A stretch of DNA of 20,660 bases from Bacteroidales bacterium (GTDB lineage Bacteria > Bacteroidota > Bacteroidia > Bacteroidales > VadinHA17): positions 1-20,660 of the forward strand of contig JALOMM010000024.1 of the NCBI GenBank assembly GCA_025455535.1, in the 5' to 3' direction. The notes under the pieces are model-generated. The model was not told where the DNA came from. It ran no database searches and worked only from the letters and a program-made list of their open reading frames with translations. Positions 1-8,507 of this stretch are shown piece after piece; the stretch's first letter is position 1, and each line of letters starts with the position of its first letter. A program made the translations under genes and the position numbers.

Positions 1-512
1 TGCAGCTCATGACCGGCCCACCCGACGCAGGCAGCCGGGAGCAGGAGGTGAGTTCAATCTCAAGGGCACTTAAAAGCATTGCCAAGGAGCTTGCAGTGCC
101 AGTACTGGCTCTTTCACAGCTTAACAGATCTGTGGAGACGAGGGGAGGGAACAAGAAACCGATGCTGTCAGACCTGCGTGAGTCAGGTGCCATAGAACAG
201 GATGCCGATATGGTTGTCTTTATTCACAGACCTGAAAAGATGGGAGTATCACAGTTCGAAGACGGGCAGTCGACAAAAGGTCATGCCGATATAATTCTTG
301 CCAAAAACCGTAACGGCCCGACAGACGAGATACTGCTTTACTTCAAGGAAGACAGGGCAATGTTTGTTGAGCCTGATGAGTTTGGTACAGAGGTTACTTT
401 CCCGGCTTCGACGTCAGGTGTCTTTACCCGGGGGTCAAAGATGAACGATGATCTCTCATCTGACTACAGCGACTTCTCGCCCGAAGACAATGCCCGTAAA
501 CCTTCGTTCTGA
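1..512 (+). CDS. dnaB: Replicative DNA helicase DnaB, C-terminal part (5' truncated by window)
   Basis: This is the ring helicase that unwinds DNA ahead of the replication fork. The open frame runs in from the left edge (first full codon at base 3), so only about 169 C-terminal residues are present and the ATG at base 9 is internal, not a start. The visible segment begins just after the Walker B strand (QLMTG) and contains the RecA-fold signatures ALSQLNRSVE, LSDLRESGAIEQDAD and an AKNRNGPT stretch typical of the DnaB C-terminal domain. The last 35 or so residues are an acidic, Ser/Asp-rich tail, as is common after the helicase core. The stop codon TGA (510-512) lies three bases from the stop of the convergent DUF5686 gene. 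Family assignment is very secure; the N-terminal domain and Walker A are outside the window. Confidence 0.96.
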   Translation, partial: QLMTGPPDAGSREQEVSSISRALKSIAKELAVPVLALSQLNRSVETRGGNKKPMLSDLRESGAIEQDADMVVFIHRPEKMGVSQFEDGQSTKGHADIILAKNRNGPTDEILLYFKEDRAMFVEPDEFGTEVTFPASTSGVFTRGSKMNDDLSSDYSDFSPEDNARKPSF

Positions 513-515
513 TTG

Positions 516-3170
516 TCAGTCGAATTTCAGTGTCAGCCTTAGCCCTATTCCATGCCATGACAGATCATTGAAGCCGGCATAAACGCCTACTTCTGCCATA
601 AAGAAGATCTCGCTGAGGGCATACCCGGCCTCGTAATAAAAGCCCTCGTAAGGTGTCCATAATCCTGAGAAGCTGACCTTCTCTCTTGTCAGAGTATTGC
701 TCAGCCCTGGTAACCTCTTAAGCACAAGGATGGAAGAGTAGTAACGCAGATGTGCTTCAGCGAAATATGACGGAGATGAAATGGAATAATAGGGTTTAAG
801 GTAAAAGGCATCTTCATAGTTATTTATCAGGACCGGTGAAGCCTGTGTATTGAAGAAATGCATATCCTGAAGCTGAACGTTCTCCCTGTTCACAAAGCCT
901 CCTCCGATGATGCGCCACGAGAATTCATTGAACGGACCGAAACGGTCAGAGCGGGTTATCTCAGCCCTGATCATGTCAAAATGGCCGGAGAGGGTATCAT
1001 TGTAGTTGTACCCATGCTTCCACAGGAGGTTAAACGTCGGGTAATCAGAATCTTCGTATATTTTGTTCCCGTTTCTGATCCGGTAGGGCTGACGGGGAGT
1101 CCAGGTTAACTGGGCTGAGAACGAGAGGTTGCTGTGGCTGAATGATACCAATGGACTGTAACCTTCAACATCGCCAGACACAAAAGGATTATCGGGAATA
1201 TTTGGGGTATACTCTTTCTCACTGCTGAAGAATGTGTATGAGGTTGTGTTTTCAAGAGGGTCTCTCTGCTCATACTTTGCCTGTAATGAAAGCGTTAATC
1301 CGTTTGCCAGCTCTCCGCGGTGTCCGGCAATGAGATAGAAACTGTTATACAGCTTCATCCAGTTCTCCGTAAAGAACAGTGATGATACCGTGTTTACCAG
1401 GGGATTTACCCCTGATGCTGCAAACTCATCGGAGCTGCTGCCGGCTCTTATGAAAAATGATGACCGGGTGAGAGGACTGTAAAGCAAATTGGCAGATACA
1501 GACCAGAGAAGCCTTTCACGGCTGAATGCATATCTTGCGGCAGGCGACAGGGAGAATCTTCCGTTTTCTCCTGTGCGCGTCGAATAGTTCAGTCCTGTGC
1601 CAAGAAGAAACCCGTCAACTGTGTTGAATGAGAAATTCCTGAGGTGAATCAGGCCGTCATAGTTCAGCGAGCTCTCATCCGAGAGCTGCCACCTTCTGCC
1701 GGCAAGTATATCCCTGGCTGTCTTCAGCACAGGGCTTTTCTCCTTTTCATCATCCTGTCCCGGTCCAAGATTAATGGTCAGGGAAGAGCTGTCACGGCTG
1801 GCAAGTCTTCCTGTATCTGCGCTTATGGTCCCGAGGCTTTTTACCTCTTCCGCTGTCAGCGGTATGGGCCTTACCCTCTCCCAGTAGGCTGAATCGCGCG
1901 GTATTGAATCCTTTTCAATAATATATGTTGTCTTGTCCTTTATCTCCAGCGAGCCCTTCTCCTCTTTTTCTGAGACTGTCTTTTCATTCAGCCTGGCAAG
2001 GCGTGACATATCGCGTGCGGTGAGCTCATCTTTGGAGAGAATAGCCTCGATTTCTCTCTCTGTTTCAGTCTTTGGCAGTTCAGCCCCGGGCCTGGCCGTT
2101 GCAACGTAGAAGGTCGAGGGGGGGGTGAGTGACCTGTCGGGCTCCACCTCCAGGTACTTGACTGCGCTCGTATATGAAGCCCTGGCTTTAATACCCAGTA
2201 TCGAGATATCCATGCCAAACTCATGGCTGACAGGCATCCATATCTCCTCTTCCACAGGCGTATACAGCTGTCTGATTCTGATCGTGCCTGCCATATTCTC
2301 ATTGGTGAGGTCAAGGGAGTGAATGGCCCACTGGTCCTCAACGATATAGATGACCCCGGTGAAAAGTTGCTGGCTCTTTCTCTTCGGTGTGACCTCTATT
2401 TTGTCAATGACATAATATCCCTGCGAGGTTGAGCCCATGAACCTGAAGTCATAGTGTGAGAAAGCATTCGGTGCGAGGGGTGAGATGGCCATCTCTGCCA
2501 GCACAGGCTGGTAAAAGCTCGCCTCGAGGTAATCCATTGGTGATGTCTCACTCTCGGGTATCGGCAGATTGGAACGTGATGAGATGACCTGGTTTACATA
2601 GCTGTCAGGTGCTGTGAATGTAATTATGTTTACTGATTCGACGACGTAGTACTCTCCCTCTTTAATCTGGATCTCATTGGCTTCGACCTTCATCTGTCGC
2701 TTGATCATCCGCGGCAGTTTTTCGATCTTTCCGCCCCCCTTCATATACACTTCTGCCTTGTAACTTCTGACCTGGTTCAGGTGGAAGGGGGCCATGCCGA
2801 TCGCTTTGCGCATAATAAATTCTGCAGGGTCCTTGCCGGTTGCAGAGACCCTTACGGCAGGGATCTCGTAAAACTGTTCACTGAGCGAGACATCGGCAAT
2901 GACGTCAGAGTTGCTGATGCTGACTTTCCTGGTTTCGGGTGAATATCCGAGGAACTGGTAGCTTACCGTATAGTTGCCGGCAGGGAGCGGCACCATGTAA
3001 TACCCTTCATTATTCGATGTTGTTCCCTGCCTCAGCTCGGTGATATATACGGAAGCGCCTGAGAGAGGCATGCCTGACGCGTCTGTTATCCTCCCCTGCA
3101 GTGTCTGCCCGTTCATGGAGAGCCACAGCAGGGAGAGAGTAACCAGAAGTGTCAGTCTCCGGTACTGCAT
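516..3170 (-). CDS. DUF5686 family outer-membrane protein with N-terminal carboxypeptidase-regulatory-like domain
   Basis: About 884 residues. A signal peptide (residues 1-21, hydrophobic LTLLVTLSLLWLS) is followed by a carboxypeptidase-regulatory-like beta-sandwich (about 23-105: LQGRITDASGMPLSGASVYI, with GYSPETRKV). Then comes a long DUF5686 region (about 110-884) whose second half alternates aromatic and polar residues like beta-barrel strands and ends in a terminal aromatic pair (LKFD). The family is widespread in Bacteroidota and is thought to sit in the outer membrane; its substrate or partner is unknown. An upstream GTG at 3173 is possible. I chose the ATG at 3170 because it overlaps the rsmI stop as TGATG, a classic translational-coupling arrangement. 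Last gene of a minus-strand operon with rsmI and a coiled-coil gene. It faces dnaB with a 3-base gap and no obvious terminator hairpin between them. Confidence 0.88.
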   Translation of the reverse strand: MQYRRLTLLVTLSLLWLSMNGQTLQGRITDASGMPLSGASVYITELRQGTTSNNEGYYMVPLPAGNYTVSYQFLGYSPETRKVSISNSDVIADVSLSEQFYEIPAVRVSATGKDPAEFIMRKAIGMAPFHLNQVRSYKAEVYMKGGGKIEKLPRMIKRQMKVEANEIQIKEGEYYVVESVNIITFTAPDSYVNQVISSRSNLPIPESETSPMDYLEASFYQPVLAEMAISPLAPNAFSHYDFRFMGSTSQGYYVIDKIEVTPKRKSQQLFTGVIYIVEDQWAIHSLDLTNENMAGTIRIRQLYTPVEEEIWMPVSHEFGMDISILGIKARASYTSAVKYLEVEPDRSLTPPSTFYVATARPGAELPKTETEREIEAILSKDELTARDMSRLARLNEKTVSEKEEKGSLEIKDKTTYIIEKDSIPRDSAYWERVRPIPLTAEEVKSLGTISADTGRLASRDSSSLTINLGPGQDDEKEKSPVLKTARDILAGRRWQLSDESSLNYDGLIHLRNFSFNTVDGFLLGTGLNYSTRTGENGRFSLSPAARYAFSRERLLWSVSANLLYSPLTRSSFFIRAGSSSDEFAASGVNPLVNTVSSLFFTENWMKLYNSFYLIAGHRGELANGLTLSLQAKYEQRDPLENTTSYTFFSSEKEYTPNIPDNPFVSGDVEGYSPLVSFSHSNLSFSAQLTWTPRQPYRIRNGNKIYEDSDYPTFNLLWKHGYNYNDTLSGHFDMIRAEITRSDRFGPFNEFSWRIIGGGFVNRENVQLQDMHFFNTQASPVLINNYEDAFYLKPYYSISSPSYFAEAHLRYYSSILVLKRLPGLSNTLTREKVSFSGLWTPYEGFYYEAGYALSEIFFMAEVGVYAGFNDLSWHGIGLRLTLKFD

Positions 3171-3871
3171 CACTCGGTCTCTTGTTCAGGGTGGTCCCTG
3201 AATGAGGTTCCAGCCACGATGATTACGAACTCTCCCCTTGGTGATGACGAGGTGAAATGTTCTATCAGAGATGCAAGCGTTCCCCTGACGGTCTCTTCAA
3301 ATTTTTTTGTCAGCTCCCTGGAGACGGATGCCCTGCGGTCATCACCCAGCACAGCGGCCAGTTGCCCCAGTGTCTTGAGTACCCTGTAGGGTGACTCATA
3401 GAAAATCATCGTACGCTCTTCGCCGGCCAGTGAGGCGATCCTCTTCTGTCTCCCTTTCTTCTGAGGAAGGAACCCCTCGAAGCAGAAGCGGTCTGAGGGT
3501 AACCCTGAGGATACCAGTGCCGGGACGAAGGCTGTGGCGCCGGGGAGAGCCTCTATCTCTATGCCTCGCTCAAGGCAACGTCTGACAAGAAGAAACCCGG
3601 GATCGGAGATCCCCGGTGTGCCGGCGTCAGATACCAGTGCTGTGACAACGCCCTGCTCGATGCGGTCACACACTGCCTCGATGCTGCGGTGCTCATTGAA
3701 TTTATGGTGTGAGTTCAGCGGTACGCTGATATTATAACGGTTCAGAAGTATGCGGGTGGTTCGCGTGTCTTCGGCAAGAATCACTCCGGCAGAACCCAGA
3801 ACCTCAATGGCACGCACGGTGATATCACCGAGGTTGCCGATGGGTGTGGGTACAAGATAAAGTTTAGACAT
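3170..3871 (-). CDS. rsmI: 16S rRNA (cytidine1402-2'-O)-methyltransferase RsmI
   Basis: This SAM-dependent enzyme 2'-O-methylates C1402 in the 16S rRNA decoding centre. The 233 residues match the tetrapyrrole-methylase fold: PTPIGNLGDIT at residues 8-18, AEDTRTT at 33-39, SDAGTPGISDPG at 81-92, ALPGATAFVPAL at 108-119, FYESPYR at 157-163 and SRELTKKFEE at 184-193. It is shorter than the E. coli enzyme because it lacks the C-terminal extension, which is usual for this phylum. The ATG at 3871 overlaps the end of the upstream gene by 8 bases, and its TGA shares one base with the ATG of the DUF5686 gene. The three genes are therefore very probably one transcript. Assignment is secure. Confidence 0.96.
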   Translation of the reverse strand: MSKLYLVPTPIGNLGDITVRAIEVLGSAGVILAEDTRTTRILLNRYNISVPLNSHHKFNEHRSIEAVCDRIEQGVVTALVSDAGTPGISDPGFLLVRRCLERGIEIEALPGATAFVPALVSSGLPSDRFCFEGFLPQKKGRQKRIASLAGEERTMIFYESPYRVLKTLGQLAAVLGDDRRASVSRELTKKFEETVRGTLASLIEHFTSSSPRGEFVIIVAGTSFRDHPEQETE

Positions 3872-4541
3872 TAATGTTGAATTTTCTCCTTACCACATCA
3901 ACAAATGATGACTGGGCTGCCGGGTCAGAGCCCATCACGGTGCTGTCGTCAAGGATCTTCATCGCCTCACCGAGGGAGACAGCGCCGTTGAGGCGCCTGA
4001 TAGTGTCCTGGTATGCCTTGCTGTCACCGCTGAAGAGCTCACGGATAAAGTAGAACTTATCATTGATGCCAATGGCAGCGCCGATATCGCTTATGGGCCT
4101 GTTATGCATTGCAGAGGTAATAAGCTCATCCTGCTTTACCGAAGTGACCATCTGACCTATTCTGTCAGTGGAGCTGAATTTGTCAGCCAGGATAGGTTTG
4201 GCTGTCTCCCTGACCTCAGCCCTGACCTGTGTCTCCTCTTCTTTCTCAATCCTGACCTGTGTCTCCTCTTCTTTCTCAATCCTGACCTTTGTCTCTTCTT
4301 CTTTCTGAGCCCCGACCCCGGCCATAATCTTTTCTTCCTTCATAACTTCTGCCTTTACCACCTCTTTTTCTTCAAGCATCTTCGGGATGATGGCGAGAAG
4401 CTCAGAGGCACTCCGCATCCTTGAACGTGCAAGCTCTATCTCTGCAATATGTTTTCCGGGGAGTTCAGATATCTGGTCTAGCAAGGCTCGTGCTTCCTCC
4501 ATATCCCTTCTTATAATGCCTAATGCTGTGTTGAAATCCAT
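3864..4541 (-). CDS. Conserved hypothetical coiled-coil protein with internal 10-residue repeats
   Basis: About 225 residues, function unknown. Three parts can be seen. The first is an N-terminal helical region (residues 1-60, MDFNTALGIIRRDMEEARA...) with heptad-like spacing. The second is a highly charged linker (about 60-115) containing the tandem unit IEKEEETQVR. The third is a C-terminal globular segment (about 120-225: DKFSSTDRIGQMV, NDKFYFIRELFSGD, SLGEAMKILDD), which resembles a region seen in unnamed Bacteroidota proteins; this last point is from memory and unverified. No signal peptide or membrane segment. An in-frame TTG exists at 4583, but it lies inside a TAnnTTTG promoter-like sequence (4581-4588), so I chose the ATG at 4541. 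First gene of the operon with rsmI. Gene reality is well supported by length, overlap and coding character; function is not. Confidence 0.8.
   Translation of the reverse strand: MDFNTALGIIRRDMEEARALLDQISELPGKHIAEIELARSRMRSASELLAIIPKMLEEKEVVKAEVMKEEKIMAGVGAQKEEETKVRIEKEEETQVRIEKEEETQVRAEVRETAKPILADKFSSTDRIGQMVTSVKQDELITSAMHNRPISDIGAAIGINDKFYFIRELFSGDSKAYQDTIRRLNGAVSLGEAMKILDDSTVMGSDPAAQSSFVDVVRRKFNINV
4221..4310 (-). repeat. 30-bp tandem repeat inside the coiled-coil gene (two perfect, one degenerate copy)
   Basis: The unit at 4221-4250 is repeated base for base at 4251-4280. A third copy at 4281-4310 has several substitutions. Each 30-bp unit encodes ten residues (IEKEEETQVR; the degenerate copy reads QKEEETKVRI in shifted register), so copy-number change keeps the reading frame. 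The repeat lengthens the charged linker between the two conserved parts of the protein. Confidence 0.95.
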
Positions 4542-4580
4542 CACTCTTTGTTTTTTTAATGATCGCTTTTCTTTATTTTG

Positions 4581-4588
4581 CAAAAGTA
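4581..4588 (-). promoter_or_regulatory. Candidate -7 promoter element (TACTTTTG) for the coiled-coil/rsmI/DUF5686 operon
   Basis: On the minus strand the sequence reads TACTTTTG, an exact match to the Bacteroidota -7 consensus TAnnTTTG. It would start transcription a few bases downstream, giving a leader of roughly 30 bases before the ATG at 4541. No clear -33 TTTG is visible at the usual 19-20 base spacing, so this is a half-supported promoter. Confidence 0.45.
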
Positions 4589-4654
4589 AATAATAATCGC
4601 ATCTGCCTGTAATAATCAGTGTACATTAAAGAACGGGGAACCCTGTGCTGAAGT

Positions 4655-5236
4655 ATGGAATTTCTTGAAAATTCGGTTGACAATGCCGGCAAACGAGGCT
4701 CTATTGAGGTCATAGCGGGGTCAATGTTCTCCGGGAAGACCGAGGAGCTGATCCGGAGGCTTCGGCGCGCGATGTTTGCAGGACTGAAGGTTGAGATCTT
4801 CAAGCCGTCGGTTGACACAAGGTACTCCGAGACGCGTGTGGTATCCCATGACGAAAAGTCAATAACATCGACACCTGTGGAGAATGCATCTTCAATATTG
4901 CTTCTTTCGTCAGGTGTTGAGGTAGTAGGCATTGACGAGGCTCAGTTTTTTGACTCCGGCCTCGTTGATGTGTGCACCACCCTGGCTGATGCAGGCGCCC
5001 GTGTGATTGTTGCCGGCCTCGACATGGACTTTGCGGGGAAGCCCTTCGGTCCGATGCCTGCCCTGATGGCTGTGGCTGAGTATGTCAGCAAGGTGCATGC
5101 CATTTGCGTGAGGTGCGGAAACCTCGCCAACTATTCATACCGGAAGATAAAAGATGACAAGGTTGTTATGCTTGGTGAGAAGGATATTTACGAGCCTATC
5201 TGCCGGTCATGTTATATAAAGTCATTTAACAGGTAA
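4655..5236 (+). CDS. tdk: Thymidine kinase (type II)
   Basis: Phosphorylates thymidine to dTMP with ATP in the salvage pathway. The 193 residues show the P-loop GSMFSGKT (residues 22-29), the catalytic acidic motif DEAQFF (94-99, Glu95 the likely base), [15 protein letters not shown] (121-135), and four zinc-binding cysteines as two CxxC pairs (Cys151/154 and Cys183/186). Length is normal for the family. The start MEFLENS matches the typical short N-terminal extension before the P-loop strand. It lies four bases upstream of murF-alr, so the two are probably cotranscribed. It is divergent from the coiled-coil gene across 113 bases, where only a weak TATTTTG-like -7 sequence can be seen for this direction. 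Confidence 0.97.
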   Translation: MEFLENSVDNAGKRGSIEVIAGSMFSGKTEELIRRLRRAMFAGLKVEIFKPSVDTRYSETRVVSHDEKSITSTPVENASSILLLSSGVEVVGIDEAQFFDSGLVDVCTTLADAGARVIVAGLDMDFAGKPFGPMPALMAVAEYVSKVHAICVRCGNLANYSYRKIKDDKVVMLGEKDIYEPICRSCYIKSFNR

Positions 5237-5240
5237 GGAG

Positions 5241-7697
5241 TTGAAGATCACTGCACATGAGCTGGCGGTCATCACGGGGGGGACGTTGTCAGGTGATCAG
5301 TCGGTTGCTGTAACGGGTATCATGACCGACAGTCGTTCGTCCGGCGCCGGTCATGATCTCCTTTTTGTTGCACTGCGCGGCCCCAATCATGACGGACACC
5401 GCTTCATCGGACCTCTGTACGGAAGGGGGGTGCGCCTCTTCCTGGTTGACACACTCCCGGAGGGTCATGAGATCATGACCGGCGCCGCCTTCGTGAAGGC
5501 AGGCGATACCCTTGAGGCACTGCACAGCCTCGCCGCCAGAAAGAGAGACGACTTCAGAGGAAAGGTCATTGCAGTAACCGGCAGCGCCGGCAAAACTATT
5601 GTCAAGGAGTGGCTGGCAGAGACAATGGGCACTGTCAGGAGTGTCATCCGAAGCCCGCGGAGCTACAACTCACAGCTGGGGGTTGCACTGTCACTGCTGA
5701 ACATTGATGAACGGTATGATGTCGCGGTCATAGAGGCCGGCATATCAAGACCCGGGGAGATGGAAAAACTGGCACGCATCATCAGGCCCGATACTGTTGT
5801 CATAACAAACGTAGGTGATGCCCACGGAGAGAATTTCAGCAGCAGGGAAGAGATAGCCGCTGAGAAACTGATTCTTGCAGCAGGTGCCGGACTGATTATC
5901 TACAACGCCGATGACAGGATCATCAGAGATGAGGTTGAAGAAAAATACAGTCATCTCAGGGCATTTACCTGGTCATTGGCCGGGTCAGAGGCCTCCCTCA
6001 CTGTCAGCGTCCGTGAGCGGCCCGGTGACGGACAGCTCCTGGAGTGCGGCACTGCCTCATCCTCGTTCAGTGTTTGTGTCCCGTTTGCTGACAGGGCCTC
6101 CGCTGAGAACGCTGTAAGTGTTGTCGCCTGCTCCCTTGCCGAAGGCGTTCCTGAGGATATGATCATCAGGTCTGTCGAAGGGCTTCCGGCGGTTGCCATG
6201 CGCATGGAGCTGAAAAAGGGGATAAACGGATGCACCCTGATAGAAGACTACTACAACTCTGATCCCGGGTCACTGGTCATGGCCCTTGATTTTCTGCGTA
6301 CCCATGCCAGGGGAAAGACTACCCTTATCCTCTCGGACTTCAGGCAGATAGGGGGCGATGAGAGAAATCTGTATGAGGGGGTGGCCGCAGCAGTAAGAAG
6401 GACCGGTATAGACAGGCTCATAGGAGTAGGGGAGGCCCTGTGCCGTCAGCGTGATCTGTTCCAGGAGGGATCGTTGTTCTACGGCTCCACGGCTGAGCTC
6501 ACCGATACCTTCCGCAGCTTTGCCTTCCGCGATGAGACGATCCTCATAAAGGGTGCCCGCGCTTTCGGTTTTGAGCGTGTCAGCAGCCTTCTCGTGCAGC
6601 AGATGCATCAGACAAGGCTCGAGATTAACATGAATGCCGTCGTACATAACCTGAATGAGTTCAGACACCTCCTGAGACCCGGCACAGGCATCATGGCAAT
6701 GGTCAAGGCTTTTGCATACGGATCAGGATCAGCAGAGATAGCGTCACTGCTTGAATATCACGGCGTGAGTTATTTTGCCGTAGCATATGCTGACGAGGGA
6801 GTGGCTCTCAGGGAGGCAGGCATCATGGCACCTGTCATGGTGATGAATCCTGACGAGAGTGCCATGGACCTGATAATCAGGTATAATATGGAGCCGGAGA
6901 TATACAGCATGGAGTCTTATGAGAGTTTTCTCAGAAGCGCAAGGAGACACGGCCTCGTCAACTACCCGGTGCATCTCAAGATGGACACAGGCATGCACAG
7001 GCTTGGCTTCAGTGCCGGAGAGACAGACCGGTTGGCTGAGATGCTCCGCTCAGAACAGCATGTAAGGGTCATATCACTCTTCTCACATCTGTCATCCAGT
7101 GATAATAAGATGCATGACGACTTTACCCACCGGCAGGCGTCATTGCTAACAGGGGCGGCAGAAAGACTGGGAAAGTCACTGGGCTACAGTATAAGACTTC
7201 ATCTTCTCAACTCGGCAGGCATCAGCCGGTTCCCTGAATACCAGTTTGATATGGTCCGCATAGGTATCGGGCTTTATGGAATAGGTGATTATCAGGGAGT
7301 GTCACTGAGGCATACGGGAAAGTTCGTGACAGCCGTTTCACAGGTACGGACTGTACCGGCAGGAGACCCGGTCAGCTACGGATGCACCGGTGCTGCGGAC
7401 AGTGACAGGGAGATAGCGGTTATACCGGTTGGCTATGCAGACGGACTGAGACGTGAACTGGGTAACGGCAGGGGGTCGCTCTTCATCAGGGGCAGAAGGG
7501 TGCCCATCGCAGGAAGCATATGCATGGACATGTGCATGGTTGATGTGACAGGATTAAATGTCAGAACAGGCGACGAGGCAGAGGTTTTTGGCAACAATAT
7601 CCCCGTTGAAGAGATAGCAAAGATGTGCAACACTATTCCCTACGAGATACTTACCTCGATACCGGCACGGGTAAAAAGGGTATACGTGAATGAATGA
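5241..7697 (+). CDS. murF-alr: Bifunctional UDP-MurNAc-tripeptide:D-Ala-D-Ala ligase / alanine racemase (MurF-Alr fusion)
   Basis: One 818-residue cytoplasmic protein joins two steps of peptidoglycan precursor synthesis: racemising L-Ala to D-Ala and adding D-Ala-D-Ala to UDP-MurNAc-tripeptide. The MurF half (about 1-450) has the ATP loop GSAGKT (114-119), SYNSQLGVALSLL (141-153), VITNVGDAHGENF (187-199) and DYYNSDPGS (336-344). The Alr half (about 457-818) has the PLP lysine in MVKAFAYGSG (Lys489), HLKMDTGMHRLGF (578-590), RIGIGLYG (673-680) and the opposing catalytic Tyr713 in VSYG. Such fusions are known in Bacteroidota. The start is TTG at 5241: an in-frame stop lies at 5217, no ATG or GTG lies between, and AAGGAG directly abuts the TTG while a further AGG sits 7 bases off. 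Its TGA stop touches the stop of the convergent Crp gene. Confidence 0.95.
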   Translation: MKITAHELAVITGGTLSGDQSVAVTGIMTDSRSSGAGHDLLFVALRGPNHDGHRFIGPLYGRGVRLFLVDTLPEGHEIMTGAAFVKAGDTLEALHSLAARKRDDFRGKVIAVTGSAGKTIVKEWLAETMGTVRSVIRSPRSYNSQLGVALSLLNIDERYDVAVIEAGISRPGEMEKLARIIRPDTVVITNVGDAHGENFSSREEIAAEKLILAAGAGLIIYNADDRIIRDEVEEKYSHLRAFTWSLAGSEASLTVSVRERPGDGQLLECGTASSSFSVCVPFADRASAENAVSVVACSLAEGVPEDMIIRSVEGLPAVAMRMELKKGINGCTLIEDYYNSDPGSLVMALDFLRTHARGKTTLILSDFRQIGGDERNLYEGVAAAVRRTGIDRLIGVGEALCRQRDLFQEGSLFYGSTAELTDTFRSFAFRDETILIKGARAFGFERVSSLLVQQMHQTRLEINMNAVVHNLNEFRHLLRPGTGIMAMVKAFAYGSGSAEIASLLEYHGVSYFAVAYADEGVALREAGIMAPVMVMNPDESAMDLIIRYNMEPEIYSMESYESFLRSARRHGLVNYPVHLKMDTGMHRLGFSAGETDRLAEMLRSEQHVRVISLFSHLSSSDNKMHDDFTHRQASLLTGAAERLGKSLGYSIRLHLLNSAGISRFPEYQFDMVRIGIGLYGIGDYQGVSLRHTGKFVTAVSQVRTVPAGDPVSYGCTGAADSDREIAVIPVGYADGLRRELGNGRGSLFIRGRRVPIAGSICMDMCMVDVTGLNVRTGDEAEVFGNNIPVEEIAKMCNTIPYEILTSIPARVKRVYVNE

Positions 7698-8399
7698 TCA
7701 GCCCATGTGGCTTATCTTCTCAAGCCTGCCCGGATCAACTATTTTGATCTTCTTCCCTTCAAGTTCAATCACAGATTCTGTTGCAAAGACCGAAAGGGTG
7801 CGTATTGCGTTTGAGGTGGTCATGTTTGACAGGCTGGCAAGATCTTCCCTTGAGACATATGCCCTGATGGTCTTCCCGTCATTTTCAAACCCGTATGTGT
7901 CACGCAGTACGATAAGCGACTCAGCCAGCCTTCCACGGATATGTTTCTGGGTGAGAGATACTGTTCTCTCATTCGAAAAGGTCAGATCAAGGGCCATAAG
8001 GCGCATCATCTTCATCGAGAGGTCAGGGTTTCGCCTGAGAAGCTTAAGGAAACTATTCCTGTCAAAGATGCAAACTGCAGACTCTTCAAGGGTGACGGCT
8101 GAGGCAGCATGCATTGATCCCCCGACGACAGGGGCATAACCCATGAGCCCCTGGGGCCTTACCATCCTGATTATCTGGTCTCTTCCCCCGATGCCTTCCT
8201 TAAAGATCTTAACCTTGCCGAGAGCCAGGCAGTAGAGCCCTGAAGGCTTGTCTCCCTCATGAAATACAAGCTCACCTTTTTTAAATAAAGAACAGGTATG
8301 ATCCTGTACAAGGAATTCCTTATCCTTTTCAGGAAGGTCCTTAAGCATAGAAAAGGAGCCTTCAAAGCACAGTTCAACGTAAGGATTCTTATAGAACAT
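7698..8399 (-). CDS. Crp/Fnr family transcriptional regulator
   Basis: A 233-residue DNA-binding regulator. An N-terminal cyclic-nucleotide-binding-type beta-roll spans about 18-125 (LFKKGELVFHEGDKPSGLYC, with GKVKIFKEG). A long dimerisation helix (125-165) and a C-terminal winged helix-turn-helix follow (about 175-222, VSREDLASLSNMTTSNAIRT at 182-201). It lacks an N-terminal FNR-type four-cysteine cluster: only Cys11 and Cys36 are near the N terminus. An oxygen-sensing Fe-S role is therefore not supported, and the ligand is unknown. It is a single-gene unit, starting at ATG 8399 with a TAnnTTTG element 25-33 bases upstream and ending directly against murF-alr. Confidence 0.93.
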   Translation of the reverse strand: MFYKNPYVELCFEGSFSMLKDLPEKDKEFLVQDHTCSLFKKGELVFHEGDKPSGLYCLALGKVKIFKEGIGGRDQIIRMVRPQGLMGYAPVVGGSMHAASAVTLEESAVCIFDRNSFLKLLRRNPDLSMKMMRLMALDLTFSNERTVSLTQKHIRGRLAESLIVLRDTYGFENDGKTIRAYVSREDLASLSNMTTSNAIRTLSVFATESVIELEGKKIKIVDPGRLEKISHMG

Positions 8400-8424
8400 C
8401 TTTATCTATGTTTAACAACATACA

Positions 8425-8432
8425 CAAAGATA
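8425..8432 (-). promoter_or_regulatory. Candidate -7 promoter element (TATCTTTG) for the Crp/Fnr-type gene
   Basis: The minus strand reads TATCTTTG, an exact match to TAnnTTTG, giving a leader of about 20 bases before the ATG at 8399. The -33 position holds only a T-rich stretch. A small 11-base inverted repeat, TTCTCTGAGAA (8445-8455), lies just upstream between the two promoter positions. It could be an operator, but its arms are only 5 bp. Confidence 0.5.
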
Positions 8433-8507
8433 TTAAAAAAGTGGTTCTCTGAGAAAATTAACTTTTTTTAACACACTATAAAACAATGAGTTGTGGGCCC
8501 GATGTCA

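Noticed and set aside
505..520. A terminator between dnaB and the DUF5686 gene
   Set aside because: Only three bases separate the stops, and no stem-loop with a T run is visible.
4221..4310. Possible CRISPR-like repeat because of the 30-bp unit
   Set aside because: The copies are directly adjacent with no spacers, lie in a coding frame and encode a charged peptide repeat.
7690..8139. A 149-codon plus-strand frame overlapping the Crp/Fnr gene
   Set aside because: Antisense to the conserved helix-turn-helix region; composition is that of a reverse-frame shadow.
8445..8455. TTCTCTGAGAA as a Crp-type operator for autoregulation
   Set aside because: The arms are only 5 bp and do not resemble the TGTGA-N6-TCACA consensus. 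Kept only as a remark under the promoter entry.
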